Part shown: positions 13,850 through 25,577 of the stretch, piece by piece
Numbering within the stretch: the stretch's first letter is position 1
How the letters are laid out: every line of letters begins with the position of its first letter
Assembly: GCA_016866305.1 (NCBI GenBank)
Contig: VGMX01000006.1
Location: forward strand, 1-64,000
Direction: 5' to 3'
Source of the DNA: Chlorobiota bacterium
GTDB lineage: Bacteria; Bacteroidota; Chlorobiia; Chlorobiales; Chlorobiaceae
Length of the DNA stretch: 64,000 nt
The notes under the pieces: generated by a model
What the model was told of the DNA's origin: nothing
Seen by the model: the letters and a program-made list of their open reading frames with translations, nothing else
The model's database searches: none
Program-made: the position numbers and the translations under genes

Positions 13850-14656
13850 TTTCCGCACCAGTCGTACCGGTATTCCGGGTTCAATTCCCGTTATCTGCGA
13901 TGCGTTTGCATTGCGCGCCGCTATTTCCACCGTTCCGAAACTTCCTTCATAAGCCAGCAGTTCCCCGTCCTGCACATTGCCGTAAGTCTTTACAAGCGGC
14001 AGCGGCGGTAAACCGGCCGCTTCGATACGCCACTCTTCAGGATGTTCTAACGGGGCGGTATCGATTGTCGTGACCAGATTGCCGAAACGGTCGGTAAAAA
14101 GTACGCTCCCCTCCATGGCGGATCCGTCGGACTTACCCCGGATACAGGCAGGCAACTGGATGCAGGAGGCAGGATCGACGGGTTCACCGAGCCGGCTGAC
14201 CGGTAATCCGCGAGCAAGATGAGCTGCTGCAGGAGAGAAAATGTCCCGTCCGTGAAACGTCGAACTCTGAACGGGAAGCATGACATCGGGACTGGTGATG
14301 CCAACGCAGTCCTTTATCTTCAGGGAGTTGAAGACGGGAGTCAGCAGGCCGTTGTCAGGAGCGAGAAATGTCTGTCGTTCCGTTTTCAGGGCGACAGGCT
14401 TTCTCGACGTTCCGACTCCCGGGTCGACAACGCAGACGACGATCGAATGCGGTGGAAGGAATGGCAGGGAGCGTTCAAGGAGAAAGGCTCCCAGTGCGAT
14501 ATGCTGCGCCGTAACGGCATGGGTGAGGTCAATGATGCGAGCGTTCGGGCAGATCGAGAGGATAACTCCCTTCATCTGTCCGACATACGTGTCGTCAAGC
14601 CCGAAGTCCGTCAGCAGCACAACGACCGGGTCATGCATTCGGGATCGGGCATTCAT
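13847..14656 (-). CDS. SAM hydroxide adenosyltransferase (DUF62/SAM hydrolase family)
   Basis: VVLLTDFGLDDTYVGQMKGVIL motif; start chosen at the ATGA overlap with the upstream LptG-like gene. Confidence 0.88.
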   Translation of the reverse strand: MNARSRMHDPVVVLLTDFGLDDTYVGQMKGVILSICPNARIIDLTHAVTAQHIALGAFLLERSLPFLPPHSIVVCVVDPGVGTSRKPVALKTERQTFLAPDNGLLTPVFNSLKIKDCVGITSPDVMLPVQSSTFHGRDIFSPAAAHLARGLPVSRLGEPVDPASCIQLPACIRGKSDGSAMEGSVLFTDRFGNLVTTIDTAPLEHPEEWRIEAAGLPPLPLVKTYGNVQDGELLAYEGSFGTVEIAARNANASQITGIEPGIPVRLVRK

Positions 14657-15735
14657 GACGAAGCTTTCCGATAGAGAATCCCTGCGGCTCCAAGAAACAG
14701 CAGGAGCGGAATCCACGCGGCGGCCCATGGCGCCATGACGCCATTATATCCCATGGTGGCGACGGTTCTTTGCAGGCCGAGAAACAGGAACCCGATAAAG
14801 AGCGCCATGGCGATTTCCGCGGCAAGACCGCTCCGTTTTTTTACCGATGCGAGTGAAACCCCGATAAGAATAACCACCAGGGATGCCAGGGGCATGGCAA
14901 GTTTTGCGTGCAGCTTCACCTTTGCCCGGTCAAGGGCCGGAAAACCGGCCTGCGTTTTTCCCCTGACGTACCGGTAGTGCTGTACGAGGTTCATCTCTTC
15001 GGGCAGCACATTGAGTTCCCTGAGAGACTGCAGGGAGAGGGCGAGATCGAGGGTGTCGCGGCTTTTCCTGAAGGTGTAGGTTCCGGGATCGTTGCCGAAT
15101 GAACGGATGACGGCATGCTGCATGATCCATTTTTTCATGCTCTGGTCGAACACCATGGCCGGTCCGTCCGTTCTCGACCGGAGGTGCGGGCCGTCGAACT
15201 TCTCGATGCTTACTCCGAGGGCTTTCGAATGCGCGATGTCGAACGAGCCGATCGTGACGACGCTGTTGTCCGGTTCAAGGATGTGAATGTTGGTGCTTTC
15301 GTGCACTCCCGGCCGGGTTTTCTTGAGGACGTTTCGTTGCAGCGCGATTTTTGCGCCCGATGCAGCCGGTTCCGCCACCGATGCATTGAACAGGTTGAAA
15401 ACGCAGATGATTACTCCTCCCAGCAGGAACGGCCGCATGAACTGATCCTGGCCGACTCCGGCAGAGCGTATTGCCGCAAGTTCGCTCGAGGCCGAAAGTC
15501 TTCCCGCAGTGAGAATCGCTGCCAGCAGGGCGGAAAGAGGCGCTGTCACCTGGAAAGTGGAGGGAAGCGTGAGGAGATAATATTGCACTGCGACGGCAAT
15601 GCCGGTCTTGCGGTCGAAAAACTCGTCGAGGTTATCGACCATGTCAATGAGGGTGAACAGCAGTGCGAATGCCAGCGAAGCGAAAAGAAAAGAGATGGCG
15701 AACTGTCTGAAAATGTATCGTTCGATCAGTTTCAT
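14653..15735 (-). CDS. LptF/LptG family LPS export permease
   Basis: YjgP/YjgQ-type N-terminus (MKLIERYIFRQFAISFLFASLAFALLFTLID) and C-terminal TM cluster. Confidence 0.88.
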   Translation of the reverse strand: MKLIERYIFRQFAISFLFASLAFALLFTLIDMVDNLDEFFDRKTGIAVAVQYYLLTLPSTFQVTAPLSALLAAILTAGRLSASSELAAIRSAGVGQDQFMRPFLLGGVIICVFNLFNASVAEPAASGAKIALQRNVLKKTRPGVHESTNIHILEPDNSVVTIGSFDIAHSKALGVSIEKFDGPHLRSRTDGPAMVFDQSMKKWIMQHAVIRSFGNDPGTYTFRKSRDTLDLALSLQSLRELNVLPEEMNLVQHYRYVRGKTQAGFPALDRAKVKLHAKLAMPLASLVVILIGVSLASVKKRSGLAAEIAMALFIGFLFLGLQRTVATMGYNGVMAPWAAAWIPLLLFLGAAGILYRKASS

Positions 15736-15820
15736 GCTTTCCGTTTCCTTTCCTTGCCAGTCCCGATGGCTGCGGTTTTCCTGTTATTCTTCTTCCGTGC
15801 GGTATGCTTTGTCTGCCGCT

Positions 15821-18769
15821 CTAATACCCGAAAAGCTCTTCGAGTTTCAGTTCGCGAACCTCGCCGTACCTTGCGAGCGTCTGCATGTCGAGCCGTGAGG
15901 TATCACCAAGAACCAGCATGACGTGGTTGCGGTTCCTGAAATGCTCGCGGTGGAATGCCTGTACCTCCTGGAGGCTCATGCCGGGAACCTGCCGGTAAAT
16001 ATCCTTTCTGATGTCCTCATCGAGTCCAAGCCGCCGGGCGTCCTCGTAATTGAAGAGCACCTCCGTTCTTGTCAGCCTTTCCGAGGCGATTTTCTGCATG
16101 ATGCCGCTTTTGGCCGAAGCGAACAGTTCAGGTGATTCCGGCAACTCCTGCATGAGAGCGCTGATTCCTTCGATCGCCTCGGGCAACTTGTCGGACTGGG
16201 TGCCGATATAGCTGAAAATATAGTTGTGCCGGTCGCGGAACTTCGGCATTCGGTAGACCGAGAAGACCGAATAGGCAAGAGCTTTCGCTTCGCGCAGTTC
16301 CTGGAACACCACTGAGGACATTCCTCCGCCGTAATACTCGTTGAACAGTGTTGCCATCGGCACCGCCGGGGGATTGAAAGGGTCGTCCCTCGAAAGCATG
16401 ATCACCTCTGCCTGGGTCATATCGTAATCGACCACATAGACAAGATTTTTTTTCTGATCGAGTTCAGGGTAGGGATCGGCAGCCGGAGTATCAAGGAATG
16501 TCGCCGGATAGTGCCGCACGGCATGGAGTTCCGACAGGATTGTTTCTGCCGAAGAGGGGCCGTAGTAGAGCACCCGGTGGCGGTACTGCATGAGATTCCT
16601 GATCTCGTCGAGCAGTTCTTTTGAAGAAATGCGTTCCAGTTCCCGGTTTGAAAGTACGTTGGTAAAAGGGGAAGACGGCCCGTATTTTCCGTAGCTTACC
16701 ATGGCCTCGAAAAGGATTTTCCGCTTCGAAAGCTTGTCGTCCGCCCGCTCTTTCATGGTGCCGGCCTTGAGCTTTTCGAGAGCCGGTTCATCGGGTCTGG
16801 CGTCATCGAGCAGCTGTTCAAGCAGCCGGAGCGAAGCGGCAAAATTTTTCTGCAGGCCCGACAGCTTCAGATACACATAATCTTCGGAAGTGAATGCCGA
16901 AAAGCTTGCGCCGTTTCTGTACAGTTCCTGGCTGAAGGCCGCTGGCGTCAGCGCTGATGTCCCCAGATAGGAGAGGTAGTCGAGCGCAAGATCGATTTTG
17001 CGGCTGTGGTTCTTGCCGATATCGAAGACGTAATAGATCGAGAAAAGATCATTTTCACGGTTTTTCAGGTAGTGCAAGGGGATGTCGGAATTGACATCGT
17101 AAAACCCGATGTCCTTGGCGTAGTCGAGAAATGACGGCTCGATCCTTTCGGATTGCCTGGCAAGGATTTCGCCGGCGAACCGCGACGAGGTATCGCGGTT
17201 GACCTTGATCGGCGTAATCGGAGGCTTCTGTATTTTCGGGCTGCTTTTTTCGCTGCCATGCTCCTTGTAGACAGCCACGTAGTTTGAACGGTAATGATTT
17301 TTGGCAAAAGCCACGAGCCTGTCTTTCGTGATCTCTTCGAGCCTTCCGATCTGGTCGGTGTAATCTTTCCAGTCCATTTCCCAGACAAAAGCATCGACAT
17401 AGGCTTCCACCCGTCCCCGGTTGTTTTCGTACATCTTGAGCTGCTCGATTTTAAGGTCGTTGATGGCGGCCTCGAGCAGCCAGTCCGGAAAGTTTCCCTG
17501 CCTGAGCTGTTCGATCTGTTCGAGCAACAGGTCCCGAACCTGGTCGAGACTCTGGCCATCGCGGGGTTTCGCACTCAGGAGATGGGCGGAGTAGTCCTTC
17601 ATCAGTACCAGCATCGAGCCGGCATCGAGCACCTTCTGCTGCTGGTTCAGGTTCAGGTCGATCAGTCCTGCGGTCTGGTTGTAGAGTACCTTGTCGATCA
17701 GGGTGAGGTAATCGGTTTCCCTGTCGTTCACACCGTTGAAGCGGAATCCGATCACGAGTTCCTCGGCTTCAGGACCTTTGACGGTTCTGACGACAGGCCT
17801 GCCGAGCGGTGTTTCCGAAGGCGGAATGAAAACCGGAACCTCCTTGGGCTGCAGGCCGGAAAACTTTTCGTCGATCAGCCTGATGGTTTCATCCGGATCG
17901 AAATCACCGGCAATGCAGAGCGCCATGTTGTTCGGTACGTAATAGGCTCGATAGTAGTTGATGACGTTGCGGATTGACGGGTTTTTCAGATGTTCCGCCT
18001 TGCCAATCGTGGTCTGTGTTCCGTAGGTGTGTTTGCTGAACAGGCCGGCGAAAAGCTCCTCCCAGATTTTCCGGCTGTCACTGTCCATGGTCATGTTTTT
18101 CTCTTCATAAACCGTCTCAAGTTCGGTATGGAAAAGCCGCATGACCGGGTTCCTGAACCGTTCCGCCTCGATGGTGAGCCACTGATCGAGCTTGTTCGAG
18201 GGAATATCGTTGATGTAGACGGTCTGTTCGACCCAGGTGTAGGCGTTGGTGCCCTGTGCGCCGATGGAATTGAGCAGTTTGTCGTATTCATTGGGCACCG
18301 TATACTGTGCCGCGATGTTTGAAATACTGTCGATATCCCGGTAGATTGCCGCCCGCTTGTCCGGATCGGAAGTCATCCGGTACGTTTCGTACAGGTCGAT
18401 TATCTTTTCAAGTTCGGCATGTTCCTTTTCATAGTTGAGCGATCCGATGGAGTCGGTGCCCTTGAAGAGCATGTGCTCGAGATAATGGGCAAGACCGGTG
18501 GTTTCCGCAGGGTCGTTCTTGCTTCCTGCCCTGACGGCAATCGAGGTGTAGATTCTCGGTTCATCGTGGTAAGGGCTCATGAACACGGTCAGTCCGTTCG
18601 TGAGCGTATAGATTCTTGTATGGAGCGAGTCGCCGGGAACAGTGGTATAGGGATACGTCTTGACTTCATTCATCATTGGTCTGCAGGATAGTAAATGCAA
18701 AAAAAGGAAAACCGCTATACCTGCCGGGATACGGCGTTTTGTCTGTGGTGGGTGCGGTGCGTCGGCCAT
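15821..18769 (-). CDS. M16 family zinc metallopeptidase, lipoprotein-like
   Basis: HYLEH zinc motif ([14 protein letters not shown]); downstream start (MADAPHPP...) chosen because a signal/lipobox LLSC follows it. Confidence 0.88.
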   Translation of the reverse strand: MADAPHPPQTKRRIPAGIAVFLFLHLLSCRPMMNEVKTYPYTTVPGDSLHTRIYTLTNGLTVFMSPYHDEPRIYTSIAVRAGSKNDPAETTGLAHYLEHMLFKGTDSIGSLNYEKEHAELEKIIDLYETYRMTSDPDKRAAIYRDIDSISNIAAQYTVPNEYDKLLNSIGAQGTNAYTWVEQTVYINDIPSNKLDQWLTIEAERFRNPVMRLFHTELETVYEEKNMTMDSDSRKIWEELFAGLFSKHTYGTQTTIGKAEHLKNPSIRNVINYYRAYYVPNNMALCIAGDFDPDETIRLIDEKFSGLQPKEVPVFIPPSETPLGRPVVRTVKGPEAEELVIGFRFNGVNDRETDYLTLIDKVLYNQTAGLIDLNLNQQQKVLDAGSMLVLMKDYSAHLLSAKPRDGQSLDQVRDLLLEQIEQLRQGNFPDWLLEAAINDLKIEQLKMYENNRGRVEAYVDAFVWEMDWKDYTDQIGRLEEITKDRLVAFAKNHYRSNYVAVYKEHGSEKSSPKIQKPPITPIKVNRDTSSRFAGEILARQSERIEPSFLDYAKDIGFYDVNSDIPLHYLKNRENDLFSIYYVFDIGKNHSRKIDLALDYLSYLGTSALTPAAFSQELYRNGASFSAFTSEDYVYLKLSGLQKNFAASLRLLEQLLDDARPDEPALEKLKAGTMKERADDKLSKRKILFEAMVSYGKYGPSSPFTNVLSNRELERISSKELLDEIRNLMQYRHRVLYYGPSSAETILSELHAVRHYPATFLDTPAADPYPELDQKKNLVYVVDYDMTQAEVIMLSRDDPFNPPAVPMATLFNEYYGGGMSSVVFQELREAKALAYSVFSVYRMPKFRDRHNYIFSYIGTQSDKLPEAIEGISALMQELPESPELFASAKSGIMQKIASERLTRTEVLFNYEDARRLGLDEDIRKDIYRQVPGMSLQEVQAFHREHFRNRNHVMLVLGDTSRLDMQTLARYGEVRELKLEELFGY

Positions 18770-18951
18770 TGCAAAAAACATATATAATGGGAATTCCGGA
18801 GCATTAATGCAACTGTCCCGGAGATCAGGGAAAAAATCAGCGCCTTTTCGGCCTGAAAATTCGTTTCCCGGTTTCAGGGTTGCTGAACGAACAGGCAGCA
18901 TTAATAGTTCTTTCTGCTGCAATGTGACTGGCAACCATCAGCAGCGGGGAT

Positions 18952-21006
18952 ATGTACGGAATAACAGGAAGCGGTTACCGGCTTGTCAGCCCTTACGGGC
19001 CGAAAGGCGATCAGCCGAAAGCCATCGAACAGCTCGTCGAGGGAGTGGCCCGCGGCGACCGATGGCAGACTCTCCTCGGGGTCACGGGTTCCGGCAAGAC
19101 CTTTACGATTTCCAACGTGATCGCCTCGGCCGGAAAGCCTGTGCTGGTCATGAGTCACAACAAGACGCTCGCTGCACAGCTCTACGGAGAACTCCGGCAG
19201 TTTTTTCCCGACAATGCCGTTGAATATTTCATCAGCTACTACGATTTCTATCAGCCTGAAGCCTATCTGCCGGCGCTCGACAAGTACATTGCCAAGGATC
19301 TTCGCATCAACGACGAGATCGAGCGGCTTCGCCTCAGGGCGACAAGTTCGCTGCTCAGCGGAAGGCGGGACGTGATCGTGGTGAGTTCGGTAAGCTGCAT
19401 TTACGGGCTCGGTTCTCCCGAGGAGTGGAAAGCCCAGATCATCGAGCTGCGGCCCGGCATGGAGAAGGATCGCGACGGGTTTCTGCAGGAACTCGTTTCC
19501 CTGCACTATGTCCGTGACGACATCACTCCCGGCCCCGGAAAGTTCAGGGTGCGCGGCGATAGCATCGATCTGGTGCCCGCTCACGAAGATCTCGCCCTGC
19601 GGGTGGAGTTTTTCGGCCCTGAGATCGAAAAACTCCTGACCTTCGACATGCAGAGCGGTGAGGTGCTTGGGCAGGACGATTATGCATTCATTTATCCGGC
19701 CCGCCAGTTCGTGGCCGGAGAGGAACAGATGCGCCGGGCCATGGTTGCCATCGAGAACGAGCTTGCCGAACGGCTCAACCTGCTGCGTGCCGACAATCGC
19801 CTCATCGAGGCAAGACGGCTTGAAGAACGGACACGCTACGATCTTGAAATGATGAAAGAGCTTGGATACTGTTCGGGTATCGAGAACTATTCGCGCCATC
19901 TTGCCGGAAGGGCGCCTGGCGAGCGCCCGCACTGCCTGCTCGACTATTTTCCCGACGACTACCTCGTCGTGGTTGACGAGTCGCATGTCACGCTGCCGCA
20001 GATCAGGGGGATGTACGGAGGTGACCGTTCGCGCAAGACCATACTGGTCGAACACGGCTTTCGGCTGCCTTCAGCGCTTGACAACCGTCCGCTCCGCTTT
20101 GATGAGTATACGGAGATGGTGCCGCAGGTGATCTGCGTGAGCGCAACGCCCGGTGATCTCGAACTGGAGCTTTCCGGAGGGGTTGTTGTCGAGCAGCTTG
20201 TGCGTCCGACCGGTCTGCTCGACCCTCCTGTGGAGGTGCGTCCGGTCAAGGGGCAGATCGACGATCTTCTCGGTGAGATACGCAGACATACCGGAAAAGG
20301 CTTCAAGGTGCTGGTCATGACGCTTACCAAGCGTATGGCCGAAGATCTCGATGCCTTTCTCCGCAAATCCGCCGTCCGCTCCCGCTATCTGCACTCCGAG
20401 ATCAAGAGCCTTGAACGCATGCAGATTCTCAGGGAGCTGAGGACCGGAGATATCGAGGTGCTTGTGGGGGTGAACCTGCTTCGGGAAGGGCTGGACCTTC
20501 CCGAAGTTTCCTTCGTGGCGATTCTCGATGCCGACAAGGAGGGGTTTCTGCGAAACACCCGCTCGCTCATGCAGATAGCCGGCAGGGCTGCCCGTAATGT
20601 CGAGGGGTTCGTGGTGCTCTATGCCGATGTGCTGACGCGCTCGATTCGGGACGTGCTCGATGAAACCGCCCGGAGACGGAGCATACAGCAGCGTCACAAC
20701 GAGGAGCACGGTATCGTGCCGCAGTCCATCGTCAAATCGGTTGAACAGGTGCTCAACACCACGAGCGTGGCAGACGCCGAAGAGCGGTATCGCAGGAAGC
20801 GATTCGGGCTCGAACCCAAGCCGGAACGCCTGCTCGGCACCCTGATCGGAACGCTTTCACCCGAAGAGTGCTGCATCATGGCGGCGGAATTGCGGCTTGA
20901 AATGCAGGAGGCTGCTGCGCAGATGGAGTATGAGAAAGCTGCATACCTGCGCGACGAGATCGCGAAGTTCGAGCAGCATGCCGCGGAATCGCTCAAAGAG
21001 GAATAG
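18952..21006 (+). CDS. uvrB: Excinuclease ABC subunit B
   Basis: [10 protein letters not shown] Walker [12 protein letters not shown]-terminal UVR domain. Confidence 0.97.
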   Translation: MYGITGSGYRLVSPYGPKGDQPKAIEQLVEGVARGDRWQTLLGVTGSGKTFTISNVIASAGKPVLVMSHNKTLAAQLYGELRQFFPDNAVEYFISYYDFYQPEAYLPALDKYIAKDLRINDEIERLRLRATSSLLSGRRDVIVVSSVSCIYGLGSPEEWKAQIIELRPGMEKDRDGFLQELVSLHYVRDDITPGPGKFRVRGDSIDLVPAHEDLALRVEFFGPEIEKLLTFDMQSGEVLGQDDYAFIYPARQFVAGEEQMRRAMVAIENELAERLNLLRADNRLIEARRLEERTRYDLEMMKELGYCSGIENYSRHLAGRAPGERPHCLLDYFPDDYLVVVDESHVTLPQIRGMYGGDRSRKTILVEHGFRLPSALDNRPLRFDEYTEMVPQVICVSATPGDLELELSGGVVVEQLVRPTGLLDPPVEVRPVKGQIDDLLGEIRRHTGKGFKVLVMTLTKRMAEDLDAFLRKSAVRSRYLHSEIKSLERMQILRELRTGDIEVLVGVNLLREGLDLPEVSFVAILDADKEGFLRNTRSLMQIAGRAARNVEGFVVLYADVLTRSIRDVLDETARRRSIQQRHNEEHGIVPQSIVKSVEQVLNTTSVADAEERYRRKRFGLEPKPERLLGTLIGTLSPEECCIMAAELRLEMQEAAAQMEYEKAAYLRDEIAKFEQHAAESLKEE

Positions 21007-21028
21007 CGGTTTTTCTTTTTCCTTCGCT

Positions 21029-21056
21029 TTGTTAAAGGAAAATAAAATCATATAAG
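21029..21056 (+). promoter_or_regulatory. Possible sigma-70-type promoter upstream of relA/spoT
   Basis: TTGTTA - 16 bp - TATAAG. Confidence 0.3.
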
Positions 21057-21102
21057 AATAGAAAGAAAGTAACGTTCACGGGAACAGGGGGATAGACGGT
21101 CC

Positions 21103-23301
21103 ATGCTGGCACAGATTGAGAAACAGCACTACGCGAAACTGCACGAGATCCTGCGCCTTTGCCGCAGCAACCTCAAACACTGCGACGAGTCACTGATCCA
21201 GAGGGCGTTTTTCATGTGCTATCGGGCTCATGAAGGGGAAAAGCGTGCTTCGGGCGAGCCCTATTTCTATCATCCGGTCGAAGTGGCAACCATCCTGCTT
21301 GAAGAGCTGCCTCTTGACGACGTTTCCGTTGCCGCTGCGCTTTTGCACGACGTGATCGAGGACAGTGGCTACACCTATGACGATCTTACCGCCGAGCTTG
21401 GCGTAGAGGTTGCCGACATTGTAGAAGGGCTGACCAAGATATCCGGTATTCTCATCAACCGGGAAACCACCCAGGCAGAAGGGTTCCGCAAGATGCTGCT
21501 CTCGATGGTCAAGGATATCCGTGTGATTCTCATCAAGTTCTGTGACCGGCTGCATAACATGCGGACACTCGAATCGCTGCCCGAGCACCGCCGCCTGAAA
21601 ATCGCCCTCGAGACAAGGGATATCTATGCCCCGCTTGCACACCGTTTCGGTCTCGGCAAAATGAAGGTGGAGTTCGAGAACCTCGCCCTGAAATATATCG
21701 ATCCCGAAATGTATGATTTTCTGCAGCAGAAAGTCAGGCTGAGCAGGGCGGAACGCATCAACTACCTCAACAGGATGATCGGCCCCATCAAGGATGATCT
21801 CCAGAAGCAGGGTTTCAGCATCGAGGTGCAGGGCAGGGCCAAACACCTGTTTTCCATCTACAACAAGATGCGCAACAAGAACAAGAATTTCGAAGACATC
21901 CACGATCTCTACGGAATCCGCGTTATCGTCGATACCGAACGGGTAGCCGACTGTTTTGCGGTTTACGGCTTCATTACCCAGAAGTATCCTCCCATTCCTC
22001 AGCATTTCAAGGACTACATCTCCATTCCCAAGCACAACGGCTACCAGTCGCTGCATTCGGCCATTATCGGGCCGAAGGGGTATGTCGTGGAACTGCAGAT
22101 CCGCACCAAACGCATGCACGAGTTTGCCGAACTTGGTGTGGCCGCACACTGGCGCTACAAGGAGAAGATATCAAAAGATGACGCCACCATCGACTCCTTT
22201 CTGCGATGGGCGAGGGAACTGATCAAGGACGCCGATTCGGCGGCGTCCTTCATGGAGGGGTTCAAGCTTAATCTTTACCACGACGAGATCTATGTGTTCA
22301 CCCCGAAAGGGGATATGAAGACCATGCCTGCTGACGCCACGCCCATCGACTTCGCTTACGCCATTCATTCGGAAATCGGTAACGGTTGCATTGGAGCCAA
22401 GGTGAACGGCAAGATCGTGCGACTCAACGCACGCCTCAAGTCGGGCGACCGGGTCGAGATCATCACCTCGAAAAACCAGAAGCCCAAGGCCGACTGGCTC
22501 AAGTTCGTCGTTACGCACCGCGCCCGTTTGAAGATCCGTTCGGCAATCAACGAAGAGCGTCGTCTGCAGATCGAAAAGGGGCGAAGCATGTGGGAAAAGC
22601 TGCTGTCCGGCGGGAAAAAGCTTTTTTCCGACAACGATATCATTCGCCAGGCCAAGAAATACGGTATCAGGACCCCTGCTGACTTTTTCAGCGCCCTTGC
22701 CAGCCAGCAGATCAACGGCGAGGAGATTTTCGAGCGGGTCAGCAATGCCCGCAAGGAGCCCCAGGAGCCCGTGAAAAACGCGGTCAGCGAATCGAAACAG
22801 GTTGAAACCTACCTGCAGCAGGCCCGTCATGAGCAGGAGACCCCCGCATCGAGAAAGGATGAGGTGATCATTGCCGGTATGAACAATATCGCCTATGCCT
22901 ATGCGAAGTGCTGCCAGCCGGTCCCCGGCGATGACGTCATCGGTTTCGTCACTGCTGACGGCCTGGTGAAGATCCACAGGAAGAACTGTCTGAACGTCAG
23001 TAACGAAAATCTCCTGAAAAGTGAACGTATCGTTTCGGTTTCGTGGAACAGGAAAGTCGAGACCGATTTCCTTGCCGGCATCAAGATTGTCGGGGAGGAC
23101 CGGATCGGCATCACCAACCAGATCACCACGGTCATATCGAAATTCGATACCAATATCCGCAGCATCTCCCTGCACGCAAGGGACGGCATGTTCATTGGCA
23201 CCCTGATGGTTTATGTGCGCAACATCGAAAAACTGGGCACCCTCATGGAAAAACTCAAGAAGGTGCAGGGCATTTTCAGCGTCGAGCGCCTGATAAGCTG
23301 A
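21103..23301 (+). CDS. Bifunctional (p)ppGpp synthetase/hydrolase RelA/SpoT
   Basis: Intact HDVIED hydrolase motif, synthetase region (KDYISIPKHNGYQSLHSAI), TGS and ACT domains. Confidence 0.95.
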   Translation: MLAQIEKQHYAKLHEILRLCRSNLKHCDESLIQRAFFMCYRAHEGEKRASGEPYFYHPVEVATILLEELPLDDVSVAAALLHDVIEDSGYTYDDLTAELGVEVADIVEGLTKISGILINRETTQAEGFRKMLLSMVKDIRVILIKFCDRLHNMRTLESLPEHRRLKIALETRDIYAPLAHRFGLGKMKVEFENLALKYIDPEMYDFLQQKVRLSRAERINYLNRMIGPIKDDLQKQGFSIEVQGRAKHLFSIYNKMRNKNKNFEDIHDLYGIRVIVDTERVADCFAVYGFITQKYPPIPQHFKDYISIPKHNGYQSLHSAIIGPKGYVVELQIRTKRMHEFAELGVAAHWRYKEKISKDDATIDSFLRWARELIKDADSAASFMEGFKLNLYHDEIYVFTPKGDMKTMPADATPIDFAYAIHSEIGNGCIGAKVNGKIVRLNARLKSGDRVEIITSKNQKPKADWLKFVVTHRARLKIRSAINEERRLQIEKGRSMWEKLLSGGKKLFSDNDIIRQAKKYGIRTPADFFSALASQQINGEEIFERVSNARKEPQEPVKNAVSESKQVETYLQQARHEQETPASRKDEVIIAGMNNIAYAYAKCCQPVPGDDVIGFVTADGLVKIHRKNCLNVSNENLLKSERIVSVSWNRKVETDFLAGIKIVGEDRIGITNQITTVISKFDTNIRSISLHARDGMFIGTLMVYVRNIEKLGTLMEKLKKVQGIFSVERLIS

Positions 23302-23401
23302 CGGTCTTTGCGGACAGGTGTGTCGTGAAATTCGTAAATCGCCTTATATTTTTTCATGACGTACAGAAACACGTTTCAATAACCAGAACAAATTGAATGC
23401 C

Positions 23402-23989
23402 ATGAAACCGATTGTTTTGAGACTTTTCGCGTTTTTCCTGCTGCTCGGTTCGCTTTCCGGATGCGGCTACAACTCCATTCAGCAGAACGAGGAGGGCGTC
23501 AACCGGGCATGGGGCGATCTCGAATCGCAACTGCAGCGCCGGGCTGATCTTGTGCCGAACCTGGTCGCCACGGTCAAGGGGGCCGCAAATTTCGAGAAAG
23601 AGACCCTCACCGCGGTTGTCGAAGCAAGGGCGAAGGCAACATCCATCCAGCTTACTCCTGAAATGCTCAGCAATCCCGAGGCTATGAACAAGTTCCAGAG
23701 CGCCCAGGGAGAACTCTCCTCGACACTGTCCCGTCTGCTCGTAGCCGTCGAACGTTACCCCGATCTCAAGGCCAACCAGAATTTCAGGGATCTGCAGAAC
23801 CAGCTTGAAGGCACTGAAAACAGGATCAGCGTCGCCCGGCAGCGGTATAATGGCGCGGTAGAGACCTTCAATTTCTCGATACGCCAGTTTCCCAATTCCA
23901 TGACGAACAGCCTGCTGCTGAAGCTCAAGCCGAAGGAGTACTTCAAGGCTGATGCAGCCGCAAAAGCTGTTCCTGAAGTGAAATTCTGA
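23402..23989 (+). CDS. LemA family protein
   Basis: Lipobox SGCGYN and LemA core ([27 protein letters not shown]). Confidence 0.93.
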   Translation: MKPIVLRLFAFFLLLGSLSGCGYNSIQQNEEGVNRAWGDLESQLQRRADLVPNLVATVKGAANFEKETLTAVVEARAKATSIQLTPEMLSNPEAMNKFQSAQGELSSTLSRLLVAVERYPDLKANQNFRDLQNQLEGTENRISVARQRYNGAVETFNFSIRQFPNSMTNSLLLKLKPKEYFKADAAAKAVPEVKF

Positions 23990-23992
23990 GGT

Positions 23993-24727
23993 GTGCGGGA
24001 GTTCTTGCACACGCACGCGAGGCGGCTGTTTCTTTTCTGCAGCATGCTGGCGTATCTGCTGTCTTTTTCTGCAGCAAGTGCGCTTGAGGTGCCTCATCTC
24101 AGTGGCAGGGTGAACGACTATGCGGGCATGATCTCACCGGGGACTGAGGCCGAGCTTGAAGCGAGGCTTGCGGATCTTGAAAAGAACGAGTCCACACAGG
24201 TCGTGATTCTGACGGTTCTCTCGCTTCAGGGGAAGCCTATAGAGGATTTTTCCATCAAGGTGGCGGAAGCCTGGAAAACAGGCTGGAAAGGGGTTGACAA
24301 CGGGGTGCTTTTCGTTGTTTCCCGTGAAGACCGAAAGATGCGCATCGAGGTGGGTTACGGTCTTGAAGGGCGCCTGACCGACCTCGTTGCAGGACGTATC
24401 GTCGATAACGAGGTTTCCCCCCTTTTCAAGGCCGGACGGTTCGACGAAGGGTTCCGTCGCGGCGTGGAGTCCATTCTCCTTGCCGTGCATGGTGAGTACA
24501 AGGAAAAACCCCGTGCTGAAGAGAACGGCAGCCCCTCCCTTTTCCTTGTACTGCTCATTGTGCTGTTCATCTATTTTCTCAGCCAGACAACCAGGGGCAG
24601 TGGCGGCGGAGGGCCGATTATCTACGGCGGCGGACCGGGCGGCGGTTCGTCCGGCGGCGGTTTCGACGGTGGATTCAGCGGTGGTGGCGGCGGTTTCGGT
24701 GGTGGCGGTGCATCGGGAGACTGGTAA
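23993..24727 (+). CDS. TPM-domain (YgcG-type) membrane protein with Gly-rich tail
   Basis: LSGRVNDYAGMISP start of TPM domain, C-terminal GGGxGG/FGGGGASGDW tail; GTG start. Confidence 0.9.
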   Translation: MREFLHTHARRLFLFCSMLAYLLSFSAASALEVPHLSGRVNDYAGMISPGTEAELEARLADLEKNESTQVVILTVLSLQGKPIEDFSIKVAEAWKTGWKGVDNGVLFVVSREDRKMRIEVGYGLEGRLTDLVAGRIVDNEVSPLFKAGRFDEGFRRGVESILLAVHGEYKEKPRAEENGSPSLFLVLLIVLFIYFLSQTTRGSGGGGPIIYGGGPGGGSSGGGFDGGFSGGGGGFGGGGASGDW

Positions 24728-24744
24728 TGGCGTTATGAAACAGG

Positions 24745-25407
24745 ATGAGAGATGTCATGAACGATCCGGTAAACAGGTTTTTCACGCAGCAGGACAGGCA
24801 TCTGGTCGAAGAGCGTATCCGGGAAGCTGAGAAAACCACTTCGGGCGAGATTGTCGTCAAGGTTGTTTTTTCCAGCCACACCTATCCCCAGGCAGGGCTG
24901 CTCGGGGGTTTCATGCTTGCGCTCATGGTTTCCATTGTGGCCATGCTTGTGGCCGGAAACCGTGACGTCTGGCTGTTTCTCGGAATATTTTCCATGCTTT
25001 TCATCTTGCTGAACGAACTTTTCAGGAGGGTACCTTTACTAAAACGTCCGTTTGTCCCCGCTTCCGACATGCACGGGGAGGTTGATGAGGCGGCTGCCAC
25101 AGCCTTCTGCAGGCGAGGTATCTACAATACGCAAGATCGTACCGGGATTCTCATCTACATTTCCGTTTTCGAGCACCGGGTGAGGGTTCTTGCCGACAGG
25201 GGTATCAATGAAAAGGTCGAACAGCATCTCTGGCAGGAGATTGTCGATACCATCATCGCCGGAATCCGGCGAAACCGGCAGGGCGCAGCCATAGCCGAAG
25301 CTGTCGATCGGTGCGGCAGAATTCTTGCGGTGCATTTTCCCCTCAAACCCGGAGACCGGAACGAGCTTGCCGATTCGGTCATCATGGGCAAGGGCTTCCG
25401 GCCATGA
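24745..25407 (+). CDS. TPM-domain membrane protein
   Basis: TPM-like fold with RTGILIYISVFEHRVRVLADRGI. Confidence 0.85.
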   Translation: MRDVMNDPVNRFFTQQDRHLVEERIREAEKTTSGEIVVKVVFSSHTYPQAGLLGGFMLALMVSIVAMLVAGNRDVWLFLGIFSMLFILLNELFRRVPLLKRPFVPASDMHGEVDEAAATAFCRRGIYNTQDRTGILIYISVFEHRVRVLADRGINEKVEQHLWQEIVDTIIAGIRRNRQGAAIAEAVDRCGRILAVHFPLKPGDRNELADSVIMGKGFRP

Positions 25408-25577
25408 AAAAACTTTGCAGGCTCAAGCGTCAAGAAATCCATACTCATGTCCGGATGCTTGCCGTCGAAGGCCGGAAACCGAAATTTGTCTGCACTCTTT
25501 GCGGCAGGGTCGCCTCCGATCGCAGGCAGCTTTGCGATCCCCTGAAAATCCGCAGCCACAAACGGAAAAAGAAATGA
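25404..25577 (+). CDS. Small Cys-rich (zinc-ribbon-like) protein, 57 aa
   Basis: ATG at 25404 overlaps the TGA of the upstream TPM gene (ATGA); peptide MKKLCRLKRQEIHTHVRMLAVEGRKPKFVCTLCGRVASDRRQLCDPLKIRSHKRKKK. Confidence 0.7.
   Translation: MKKLCRLKRQEIHTHVRMLAVEGRKPKFVCTLCGRVASDRRQLCDPLKIRSHKRKKK

Noticed and set aside
18901-20055. 384-aa minus-strand ORF
   Set aside because: Antisense to uvrB; no recognisable domain.
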